This document shows, in pieces, positions 1 to 7,309 of a stretch of 39,822 nucleotides of DNA (position 1 is the first letter of the stretch; every line of letters starts with the position of its first letter). The DNA comes from UCB3 sp964415605 (lineage in GTDB: Bacteria > Chloroflexota > Anaerolineae > Epilineales > Epilineaceae). A program made the position numbers and the translations under genes. The notes under the pieces are model-generated. The model saw only the letters and a program-made list of their open reading frames with translations, was not told where the DNA came from and searched no databases. The stretch covers positions 1-39,822 of the forward strand of contig CAYQBA010000018.1 in the NCBI GenBank assembly GCA_964415605.1. The letters are read 5' to 3'.

Positions 1-48
1 CACGCGCGGTCGCGCCGCCCCGCGGCCGCCGGCGGGGTTGGCGGGGCG

Positions 49-678
49 TCAACCACGCGCGCGGGGCGCGCCCGGCGCGCGCAGGGCGTCGGCCGCCAGG
101 TCGTGGCCGTGGGCCCGGAACCGCCCCCAGTCGGCCCAATCCGGCGCGAGCTGCCGCAGCGCGCGGGCGATGTCCGGCAAGCGCTCCGGCCGGACGAAGA
201 GGAAGTCCATGATGTCCTCGTCGGGGTCGTGCACGGCGGGCTCGGCGTAGTCGACCCGCATGTGGAACACGAACGACGCGAAGGCCATCCGGCGCTCGTC
301 TTCGCGGCAGCGGAACGTGTAGTCGATCAGCCCTATGAAGCGCGGGTCGGCCACGGGCAGCCCGGTCTCCTCGGCGGCCTCGCGGTGGAGGGCGTCGATG
401 GCGGGCTCGCCGGGCTGGATGCCGCCGGTCGGCAGGCGGTACGTCGCGGGCGGATACTGGACCTTGGTGTGGACCAGGACGTACCGGTTGGGGCGCTGGA
501 CGACCAGCACGACCTCGGCGCGCCGGTTGGGGCGGTCGACCACGGCCTCCCACCACTCGTCGAACGTCGGGCGCACCATGTCGACGGTCACGCTGCGCCG
601 CTCGGCGGGGCCGAAGCGCGCGGCCAGGTCGGCGACCTCGGCGGGATCGACGAGGTCCTCGAAAGCGGGGGCGTTCAT
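49..678 (-). CDS. Nudix hydrolase
   Basis: A 209-residue protein of the Nudix superfamily, which hydrolyses nucleoside diphosphates linked to another moiety; the substrate cannot be read from sequence. The Nudix box is complete at residues 85-107: G85-x5-E91-x7-R99-E100-x2-E103-E104-x-G106-L107, giving the Mg-binding glutamates. A beta-rich N-terminal part (about 55-84) precedes it and a short tail follows. The frame stays open far upstream, but the ATG at 678 gives a normal family length, and a -10-like TATCCT lies only 7 bases before it, so the mRNA is probably leaderless. It is divergent from the S9 peptidase. Family is certain; the specific reaction is unknown. Confidence 0.9.
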   Translation of the reverse strand: MNAPAFEDLVDPAEVADLAARFGPAERRSVTVDMVRPTFDEWWEAVVDRPNRRAEVVLVVQRPNRYVLVHTKVQYPPATYRLPTGGIQPGEPAIDALHREAAEETGLPVADPRFIGLIDYTFRCREDERRMAFASFVFHMRVDYAEPAVHDPDEDIMDFLFVRPERLPDIARALRQLAPDWADWGRFRAHGHDLAADALRAPGAPRARG

Positions 679-685
679 CGGCCCA

Positions 686-713
686 AGGATACGCGGGGCG
701 AGGCGGCCGGCAA
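686..713 (-). promoter_or_regulatory. Promoter of the Nudix gene, leaderless type
   Basis: Reading the minus strand: TTGCCG (713-708), a 16-base spacer, then TATCCT (691-686). Only 7 bases separate the -10 from the ATG at 678, so transcription should begin at or next to the start codon. There is no room for a Shine-Dalgarno site. Confidence 0.5.
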
Positions 714-744
714 GTCCGGTCGGGTTCCGCGCGCCGCGGCCGGA

Positions 745-773
745 TTGACGGCGGCCGGGCTCTGCGCTAAGGT
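745..773 (+). promoter_or_regulatory. Promoter of the S9 peptidase gene
   Basis: TTGACG (745-750), a 17-base spacer, TAAGGT (768-773). The predicted transcript would start near 780 and have a leader of about 47 bases before the ATG at 827. Confidence 0.5.
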
Positions 774-826
774 CGTGCGCCTGCCACCCGTGCCGCGCGC
801 GGCCACGCCCATCGGAGCCCTCGAGC

Positions 827-2908
827 ATGCCCCATCCGCTCACCGTCGACGACCTCTGGTCGCTGCCCCGCGTCGGGGCGCCCGTCCCCACGGACGACGG
901 GACGCGCGCCGTGATCCCCATCGCCACCACCGCCATGGACGCCAACGAGAGCACGACGCGGCTGTGGCTGGCGACGGTGCCCGCGCCGGGCGCGCCGCCC
1001 GCGGCGCGCCCGCTGACGTCGGCGGACGTCTCGAGCACCGCGCCGAACATCAGCCCGGACGGCACGCGGGTGGCGTTCCTCCGCAAGCCGGGCGGCCCGA
1101 AGGGCGACGGCAAGGCCAAGGCGGGCCCGCGCTTCCCGGACAGGCCGCAGGTGTACGTGATGCCACTGGACGGCGGCGAGCCCGAGCGGTTGACGGACCT
1201 GCCGCTGGGCGCCGGCGAGCCGCGCTGGCTGCCGGACGGCCGCCGGCTGGCGTTCGTCGTCACGCTCCTGGCCGAGGCCCCGACGGTCGACGGCACGGCG
1301 GAGCTGGCCAAGGCCCGCGAGGACGAGCCGGTCAAGGCCCGCGTCACCGAGGACCGCGTGTACCGCTACTGGGACCGCTGGCTGACGGACGGCCAGATCG
1401 GCCACATCTGCGTGCTGGACATCGAGACGCGCGCGCTGGTGGACCTGATGCCGGATTGGCGGCGCTGGCTGGGGCTGTGGGAGCCGGGCGGGAGCTGGTG
1501 CATCGCGCCGGATGGCCGCGAGATCGCGTTCAGCGGCTGCCGCGCGGAGCCGCCGTACGACCCGCTGCTGTTCGGGATCTACACGGTGGCGGTGCCGGAC
1601 GGCGCGGCGCCGGGCGGCGCGGCGCCGCCGCCGACGCTGCTGACGGGCCATCTCGACGGGCCGACGACGCGACCGGTCTACGCGCCGGACGGCCGGTGGC
1701 TGGTGTACGGCATCCAGCGGGAGATCGACTTTTACGCGGACCCGGTGCGGCTGGTGGCCTACGACCGGCGGGCCGGGACGCACACCGTCGTCACGGACGT
1801 CGACACGTGGGACCGGTCGGCGAGCGGCTGGACGTTCAGCCGGGACGGCGCGACGGTGCTGCTGACGGCGGAGGTCGAGGCGCGCAACGCCCTCTTCGCG
1901 CTGGACCTGGCGGCGGCGGTGGCCGACCGAGCGGCGCACCCGCCGCGCGAGGTCCTGCGCGACGGCTGGCTGGGCGAGCCGCGGGTCGGCGGCGGGCGGG
2001 TGTTCTTCACCCGCGAGTCGCTCACGCAGCCGCCGGAGGCGGTGTGCTGCGATCTCGACGGCGGCGACGTCCGGCCGCTGACGGACGCGACGGCCGCGGG
2101 GCTGGCGGAGGTGGCGTTCGGGCGGGTCGACGAGGTGGTGTTCACGGGCGCGGAGGGGCACCCCGTGCAGATGTTCGTGGTGCACCCGCCGGCGGCGGAG
2201 GGCGGCGGCCCGGCTGGCCCCGCGGGCCCGCGGCCGCTGGTGCACATGATCCACGGCGGCCCTCACGGGGCGTTCGGGGACCAGTGGCACTGGCGCTGGA
2301 ACAGCCACGCGTTCGCGGCGCCGGGCTACGTGGCGGCGCTGGTCAACTTCCACGGCTCGACGGGCTGGGGGGACGCGTTCTGCCGCTCGATCCTGGGGCG
2401 CTGGGGGGATCAGCCGTACCTGGACATCATGGCGGCCACGGATGTGCTGGTCGAGCGTGGGCTGGCGGACCCGGCGCGGATGGCGGTGACGGGCGGCTCG
2501 TACGGGGGCTACCTGGTGAGCTGGATCTGCGGCCGGACGAACCGGTTCACCTGCGCGGTCAACCACGCGGGGGTGTGCGACTTCCAGACGCAGTTCGCGT
2601 CGGACATCACGCAGGGCCGCCGCCGGTCGATGGGCGGCGAGCTGTGGGACGACATCGCGGGCCTGGACCGCTACAACCCGGTGCGGCAGGCGGCGGCGTT
2701 CGAGACGCCGATGCTGGTGATCCACGGGGTGCTGGACTACCGGGTGCCGTACAACCAGGGGCTCACGATCTACAACGTCTACAAGGCGCTGAAGCGGCCG
2801 GCACGGCTGGTGGTGTACCCGGACGAGAACCACTGGATCCTCAAGCCGCGCAACAGCCGGCACTGGTACGGCGAGGTGTTGGGCTGGCTGGGGCGGTGGC
2901 TGGGATGA
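827..2908 (+). CDS. S9 family peptidase (prolyl oligopeptidase / acylaminoacyl peptidase type)
   Basis: A 693-residue serine peptidase of family S9, which cleaves short peptides. The N-terminal two thirds has the WD/PD40-like pattern of a gating propeller (repeats such as 'SPDGTRVAF' and 'APDGRWLVY'). The C-terminal alpha/beta-hydrolase domain has the nucleophile in 'GGSYGG' (Ser558), Asp637 in 'HGVLDYRVP' and His669 in 'DENHW', a complete triad in the right order. The oxyanion-type 'HGGPHG' lies upstream of the serine. There is no signal peptide, so it is probably cytoplasmic. The length is typical. It converges with the FGE-domain gene; the 71-base gap between them shows nothing clear. Confidence 0.93.
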   Translation: MPHPLTVDDLWSLPRVGAPVPTDDGTRAVIPIATTAMDANESTTRLWLATVPAPGAPPAARPLTSADVSSTAPNISPDGTRVAFLRKPGGPKGDGKAKAGPRFPDRPQVYVMPLDGGEPERLTDLPLGAGEPRWLPDGRRLAFVVTLLAEAPTVDGTAELAKAREDEPVKARVTEDRVYRYWDRWLTDGQIGHICVLDIETRALVDLMPDWRRWLGLWEPGGSWCIAPDGREIAFSGCRAEPPYDPLLFGIYTVAVPDGAAPGGAAPPPTLLTGHLDGPTTRPVYAPDGRWLVYGIQREIDFYADPVRLVAYDRRAGTHTVVTDVDTWDRSASGWTFSRDGATVLLTAEVEARNALFALDLAAAVADRAAHPPREVLRDGWLGEPRVGGGRVFFTRESLTQPPEAVCCDLDGGDVRPLTDATAAGLAEVAFGRVDEVVFTGAEGHPVQMFVVHPPAAEGGGPAGPAGPRPLVHMIHGGPHGAFGDQWHWRWNSHAFAAPGYVAALVNFHGSTGWGDAFCRSILGRWGDQPYLDIMAATDVLVERGLADPARMAVTGGSYGGYLVSWICGRTNRFTCAVNHAGVCDFQTQFASDITQGRRRSMGGELWDDIAGLDRYNPVRQAAAFETPMLVIHGVLDYRVPYNQGLTIYNVYKALKRPARLVVYPDENHWILKPRNSRHWYGEVLGWLGRWLG

Positions 2909-2979
2909 TGGGGATGGTGAACGTAGCGAAGCCGGCGGGAGAGCACTCGCCCGGAATTGCCGCTACGCGGCACCAGTGA

Positions 2980-5127
2980 TCAGTGCCTCCCAGAGATGGG
3001 GGCCGAAGACGCCAGCCGCACCCCGAGCGCGTCGTCCCGGCCGTCGGGAATGAGCCCGTAGCGGCACGCGGCGCGAGCGAGGAACGATGGGGAGCTCCAC
3101 GACCCGCCCCGCACCACCCGGCGGACATTCGGAGCGGTACCCGGTTCCTCGCGCCCGTCGGCAGCATCGTAGGGGTACTTCCAGTCCGGTGCTTCCGCGC
3201 CCTCACCCCACAGACTTGACGTCCACACCGTGACATTACCCGCCAAGTCGCTGATGCCGTCAGGTGTGTCGCCCAGGGCGAAGATCCCGACCGGGGTCGA
3301 CCGTCTGATGTGCGTCTCCAGCATGTTGCCCCGCTCCGCATCGAACGCGTCGCCGTATGCAAAGCACCGCGCCTCTGTGCCACGCGCCGCCGCTTCCCAC
3401 TCCGCTTCCGTCGGCAGCCGAAACGCCTGCCCCGCCTGTGCGGTCAGCCACGCCGCAAATGCCCGCGCCTCGTACCACGAGATCCCCACTACCGGTTGCC
3501 CGGGATTGTTGTAGCGCTGGTCCTGCCAGTAGAGCGGCTCGGTCTCGCGGCCGCCTGGATACAGCTCTGCCAGATGCGCCTCGAACTGGTCTGGGGTCAT
3601 CGCCATCCGCCGCAGCCAGCGCTCGTACACGTCGTCGTCGATCGATCCACTATCGTGCCAGTCCTCGAGAAAGCGCGGGTTGGCCTTCGTGGCCCGCAAG
3701 TTGTCACGCACGCCCTGCTTGCGCCCTTCGGCGGTGCTCTCGCCGCGTCGCCACGCCTGTCCCGCCTCGGTGTCCCACCACCGCTCGTCGTCGTAGCCGC
3801 CGGCCGCCATGAAGCAAGCGTACTCCGCGTTCGTCACGGGGAACTGCCCGATCGCAAAGCCGGCAATCGCCACCGTGTGGCGCGGCATGTGAGCGCGATC
3901 GTCCTCGCCAGTAACCGGATCAAAGATCGGCTCATCCTCCCCGATCGGATACACCCCACCCGGAATCTCCACCATCGGCGGCGCCAGATACGCCCCGTAC
4001 GGCCCCACCCGCCGCTCGAACCGCGGATCGCCCAGCCGTCCCAGCGCCAGCCCGGCGTCCATCCGCGCCCGCAGGTCCGCACTGGCGTCGCGGCTCCGCG
4101 CCACCAGCGCCCAGCGCAGCCCGTCGACGAGCTCCGCCGGCAGTCGTGCCGCCACCATCGGCTGTGCTGCGCAGCGCCCCGCCAGCGCCAGGTTCGTCGC
4201 CATCACGCCCCGCACGAACCCCGCCGGGTCCGCCGTCATCGCCGCCGCCAGCACCGTCGTCTCCTCCCACCCCGTCGTCGGGAGCGCCGGCAGCGTCTCG
4301 GACGGCGGCGGCGTCTCGAGCAGCTCGCGCACGCCCGGCCGGAAGAACGTAACGGGATCCCGGGCGCCGGCGCCGTCTCCCCCTCCGCGCAGCCCCGAGA
4401 TCGCCACGTCCAACTCCAGATGCCTTAGCAGCGTGCTCTTCCCGCTCCCGGGCGGTCCCAGGACCACCACGGCCGGCTCGGGCACCGCCGTGATGAGCCG
4501 CCCCAGATCGTCGTACCGCTCTTGCCTGGCCGCCCAACGCCCGCTCGCGGCCTCCTCGCCCTGGTCGACCAGGAGCGTCAGCGCCACGAACCGCCCGTCC
4601 AGCCGGTACCGCGGCTGGCTCCACTCCGCCACGCGCCCCAGCCGGTACTCCGCGATGTCCGCCGACCGGTGCGCGGCCGCCTGGCGGACCTGATCGGTCG
4701 TCAGCGTCACCGTCGGGGCATCCCGCATGATCACCTGCCGCAGCGCGGCCAGCGTCTCCCCGACCGTCCGCGTCACCACCGTCGGCTCGTCGCCGCCCTC
4801 CCGATCCGCCGCCGTCGGGTCCAGCACGACGATGCGATCCCGCGCCCCGAGCTCGCCGGCGGTCGTCAGCGGCCGGGTCACGTCCGGCAGCCCCTCCGCC
4901 ACCACCTGCCAGATCCGCTCCGCGTGCCGCAGGTCCTTCAACCGGTGCTCGCCCAGGTCGCGCAGCGTCAGGCCCGCCGACAGCACGGACCCGAGCGTCT
5001 GTTGCAGCCCCTGCGACAGGAGCAGCTGGCCCCCGTGCCCGGCCGCCGTCAGCCGCGCGGTGCGGTTCAGCGCCGGACCGAAGAAGTCCCCGCCGCGCGC
5101 CTCTGCGTGCCCGGCGTGAAGGCCCAT
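2980..5127 (-). CDS. Formylglycine-generating-enzyme (SUMF1/PvdO)-domain protein with P-loop and cyclase remnant (main frame of a frameshifted gene)
   Basis: The 715-residue open part starts inside a class III nucleotide cyclase domain ('MGLHAGHAE', 'DFFGPALNRTARL'). A linker and a P-loop ('GPPGSGKST', about 4436-4462) follow, then a helical part ('PTTGWEETTVLAAAM') and a C-terminal FGE-sulfatase / C-type-lectin-fold domain. That domain starts near 'MVEIPGGVYPIG' and includes 'RLPTEAEWEAAARG', 'DLAGNVTVW' and 'RVVRGGSW'. The first half of the cyclase lies in another frame (5233-5521). Removing one base from the A4 run at 5233-5236 joins them into exactly 847 codons (846 residues). The NTPase part is oddly short: little separates Walker A from the helical region, so Walker B and the rest of a NACHT-like core appear absent. 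The family is plausible for signalling or conflict systems, but the function is unknown. It sits downstream of the ATPase-nuclease gene on the same strand. Confidence 0.75.
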   Translation of the reverse strand: MGLHAGHAEARGGDFFGPALNRTARLTAAGHGGQLLLSQGLQQTLGSVLSAGLTLRDLGEHRLKDLRHAERIWQVVAEGLPDVTRPLTTAGELGARDRIVVLDPTAADREGGDEPTVVTRTVGETLAALRQVIMRDAPTVTLTTDQVRQAAAHRSADIAEYRLGRVAEWSQPRYRLDGRFVALTLLVDQGEEAASGRWAARQERYDDLGRLITAVPEPAVVVLGPPGSGKSTLLRHLELDVAISGLRGGGDGAGARDPVTFFRPGVRELLETPPPSETLPALPTTGWEETTVLAAAMTADPAGFVRGVMATNLALAGRCAAQPMVAARLPAELVDGLRWALVARSRDASADLRARMDAGLALGRLGDPRFERRVGPYGAYLAPPMVEIPGGVYPIGEDEPIFDPVTGEDDRAHMPRHTVAIAGFAIGQFPVTNAEYACFMAAGGYDDERWWDTEAGQAWRRGESTAEGRKQGVRDNLRATKANPRFLEDWHDSGSIDDDVYERWLRRMAMTPDQFEAHLAELYPGGRETEPLYWQDQRYNNPGQPVVGISWYEARAFAAWLTAQAGQAFRLPTEAEWEAAARGTEARCFAYGDAFDAERGNMLETHIRRSTPVGIFALGDTPDGISDLAGNVTVWTSSLWGEGAEAPDWKYPYDAADGREEPGTAPNVRRVVRGGSWSSPSFLARAACRYGLIPDGRDDALGVRLASSAPISGRH

Positions 5128-5232
5128 TCGGATGCGCAGATCCGCGAAGTCCGCGCCGAACGCCTGCCAGTCCTCGCCATCGACCGCGCGCCACGCATCC
5201 AGGGCGGCCGAGAGCGCCGCCCCGGCGTCGGC

Positions 5233-5521
5233 AAAACGCGGCGTAGAACGCGTCGCCGACCGTCTTGAACACGTGGCCGCCGCGCCCCTCGATGGCCGCT
5301 CGCAAGAGGTCGTCGTGGCGCATCACCGCGGCCGCCATCGCGTCGCGGTGATGCTCCCAGCGCTCCGTCGAGCCCTCGATGTCGGTGAACAGGAACGTCA
5401 CCGTGCCGGTGGGGAGGGGCGAGGAGTGAGCCGAGAGATGTGAGGCGTGAGTGGGGCGCGGCTGGTTGCCAGCCTCCGATCCCAGCTCGGTGCCTTTCAC
5501 TCTCTTCTCACGCCTCTCCAC
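5233..5521 (-). pseudogene. N-terminal cyclase segment separated by a frameshift
   Basis: In this frame the protein reads 'GTVTFLFTDIEGSTERWE' and then 'GGHVFKTVGDAFYAAF', the two metal-binding aspartate motifs of class III adenylate/guanylate cyclases. It then turns to nonsense after the run AAAA at 5233-5236 (TTTT on the coding strand). Shifting frame there gives 'ADAGAALSAALDAWRAV' and continues into the ORF ending at 2980. The start is uncertain: GTG at 5521 and GTG at 5500 are both in frame, and both lie in an inverted repeat. The cause may be a sequencing error, a real mutation or slippage. Confidence 0.7.
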
Positions 5522-5530
5522 TCGCTCCTC
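5421..5530. repeat. Imperfect inverted repeat, 33-base arms
   Basis: The left arm 5421-5453 and the reverse complement of the right arm 5498-5530 match at 25 of 33 positions, with a 44-base middle. Both are built from GAG/GTGAG-type units. The repeat covers the junction between the ATPase-nuclease gene and the cyclase-FGE gene and encodes the low-complexity N-terminus of the latter. Confidence 0.55.
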
Positions 5531-5536
5531 CTGTTC

Positions 5537-7084
5537 CTACCCCCGCACCACCGTCACCGTGCGCCCCCCAGGCGTCACCGCCTCCGCGGCCGAGGTCCGC
5601 TCCTCGATCGGCGGCTGCCCGTCGCGTCGGTCGAAGATCACAAGCCAGCCGGTGTCCAGGCCAAGCCCCGCGAGGTAGCCGTCGATCTGTTCGAGCCCTT
5701 CGGCCAGCGGATCGGGCCGCCCGTGGCGCCACACCTTGAGCTCGAAGGCGAACGTGTCCGGACCGTAGCGCAGGAGCAGATCCATCCGCCCGCTGCCCAC
5801 GGCGTACTCGCGCTCCAGCATCCCCCCCGCGTTCCGAACCCGGTCGAGGAACGCCATGAGCACGAGGTGCGGCGCGACTTCGGCGTACGGCACGCCGCGC
5901 ATCAGCGGTTCGCCGTGCTGGCGCCAGAACTTGACGAACGCTTCGAGTAACCGCGCCGCGTCGAGCCGGCCGTCCGGCCTTAGCCAGATCGGGTCGAGGC
6001 GCGGCAGGTACGCGCGGGCGGTGACGGCCAGCACGCGAGGGATGATCTCGCCGTAAATGGGGTTGGCGATCTGCAGGCCGCCGTTCCAGCGCACCAGCCC
6101 GAGGTCGACGGCGTAGCGGATGTCGTCCTCGGGCAGGTCGTGCGCCGCCGCGCCGCCGGCCAGGATGGGTTCGATGACCGCTCGGACGCGCGGCTCGCGA
6201 AGGCGCTCAGCCAAGCTGTCGAGGTGCGTGTCTTGGCGGGCGATCAAGATCTCCTTGGCTTCGTCGAACACCTGTGGCGTGATGGGGGTGGATCGGTCTG
6301 GTGCGGTCACCTCGACAGCCTGCCGCGCCAGCGCATTCACCAGCCACGGCTGACCTTGGGTCAGCGCGAACGCCCGCGCGACCGCGGCTTCGGTGAACAC
6401 CTGTCCGGTCTCGTCGGTGTGCTGGCGGTACAGCGCGGCGACCTCCTCCAGGTTGAAGTCGCGCAGCGTGATGCTCTCGACCTTGATGTTGAACGGGCTG
6501 GCGGTGCCGAGCCGCCCTCCCACGCCCTCACGCAGCTTGTAGTCGCGCACGTCCCGCAGCCCGATCAGGGCCAGCGACCACGGGAAGTGGTCCGGCCGGT
6601 TGCGGTAGCCGTCGCGGAGCTGGCGGAGCACCGAGATCAGCGTGTCGTCGGCCAGGGCGTCGATCTCGTCGAGGAAGACGACCAGCGGGCGTGGGGCCGC
6701 TTCGGCCCAGGCGCGCAGCGCAGCTCCGATCCGCCGACCCGGTTGGTCCGTAGGCCACGGGGGAGGTTGGAGATCGTCGGGAAGCTGTGCCGCGGCCGCA
6801 TCGCGCCAACTGCTCAGGATCGCGCCCTCCGCCATGCCCGGATTATCCCCAAAGGGCGAGCCGACCTCCATCGACACCAGCGCCGACACGTAGCGGCCGC
6901 TGGCCGTCAGCTCCTCCGCGAGCGCGAGGAGCGCGGTTGTCTTGCCGGTCTGGCGCGCGGCGTGCAGGACGAAGTACTTCTTGGCGTCGATCAGCGGCAT
7001 GACCTGTGGCAGCCGTGCCGTCGGTGGCAGCATGTAATCGTCTTCCGCCCGGCACGGGCCGGCGGTGTTGAACGAGCGGGTCAT
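5537..7084 (-). CDS. AAA-type ATPase with C-terminal PD-(D/E)XK nuclease-like domain
   Basis: A 515-residue protein. N-terminal 'FNTAGPC...YMLPP' and Walker A 'ARQTGKTT' (residues 43-50) are followed by Walker B 'VVFLDEID' (Asp139, Glu140), a STAND/AAA-like ATPase core. A winged-helix-like middle comes next. The C-terminal domain has Asp435 in 'GRMDLLL' and Glu448-x-Lys450 in 'FAFELKVW', the PD-(D/E)XK nuclease signature. The ATG at 7084 is preferred over the upstream in-frame extension because AAGGAG lies just before it and the family begins this way. It is likely transcribed with the cyclase-FGE gene 16 bases downstream. I recognise the family as common in Chloroflexota and cyanobacteria, but its job is unknown; DNA cleavage is an inference from the motif only. 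Confidence 0.85.
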   Translation of the reverse strand: MTRSFNTAGPCRAEDDYMLPPTARLPQVMPLIDAKKYFVLHAARQTGKTTALLALAEELTASGRYVSALVSMEVGSPFGDNPGMAEGAILSSWRDAAAAQLPDDLQPPPWPTDQPGRRIGAALRAWAEAAPRPLVVFLDEIDALADDTLISVLRQLRDGYRNRPDHFPWSLALIGLRDVRDYKLREGVGGRLGTASPFNIKVESITLRDFNLEEVAALYRQHTDETGQVFTEAAVARAFALTQGQPWLVNALARQAVEVTAPDRSTPITPQVFDEAKEILIARQDTHLDSLAERLREPRVRAVIEPILAGGAAAHDLPEDDIRYAVDLGLVRWNGGLQIANPIYGEIIPRVLAVTARAYLPRLDPIWLRPDGRLDAARLLEAFVKFWRQHGEPLMRGVPYAEVAPHLVLMAFLDRVRNAGGMLEREYAVGSGRMDLLLRYGPDTFAFELKVWRHGRPDPLAEGLEQIDGYLAGLGLDTGWLVIFDRRDGQPPIEERTSAAEAVTPGGRTVTVVRG

Positions 7085-7108
7085 GGCGCGGCTCCTTGGC
7101 GGGGTCCA

Positions 7109-7114
7109 AGTATA
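7109..7114 (-). promoter_or_regulatory. -10 element of the ATPase-nuclease gene
   Basis: On the minus strand TATACT lies 24 bases before the ATG at 7084. This gives a short leader that contains AAGGAG 6-7 bases before the start. No good -35 is visible at the usual distance. Confidence 0.4.
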
Positions 7115-7309
7115 CCGCACCCACGGATGGGTCGCTGCCGCGTTCGCCGCCTCCGTGACTGGCGGCGATGTGCAGACGGCGCCGCTACGGCAACGCCTCC
7201 CCCACTCCCGGCTCGCTTCGCTCACCACCCCCGCCCTTGAACCCCGAAAGGGGCAGGGAACGAACGGCGCCCGGATCGAAACGACGATGAGAGCGCTGGA
7301 CGCCTCGCG

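Noticed and set aside
103..2979. Long open frames on both strands around the S9 peptidase, and similar long frames antisense to purL, ppdK, glyQS and the oxidoreductase
   Set aside because: High GC makes stop codons rare. These frames have Arg/Gly/Ala-rich nonsense translations and overlap genes with clear families.
2980..3250. Variable region of a diversity-generating retroelement in the C-type-lectin-fold FGE end ('RVVRGGSWSSPSF')
   Set aside because: No reverse transcriptase or template repeat is in the window and the region is not rich in AAC codons; the motif is normal for the FGE family.
7234..7258. Short CCCC-GAAA-GGGG hairpin downstream of the Asp-box protein gene
   Set aside because: Only four perfect base pairs, interrupted outer pairs and no T-run; too weak to call a terminator.
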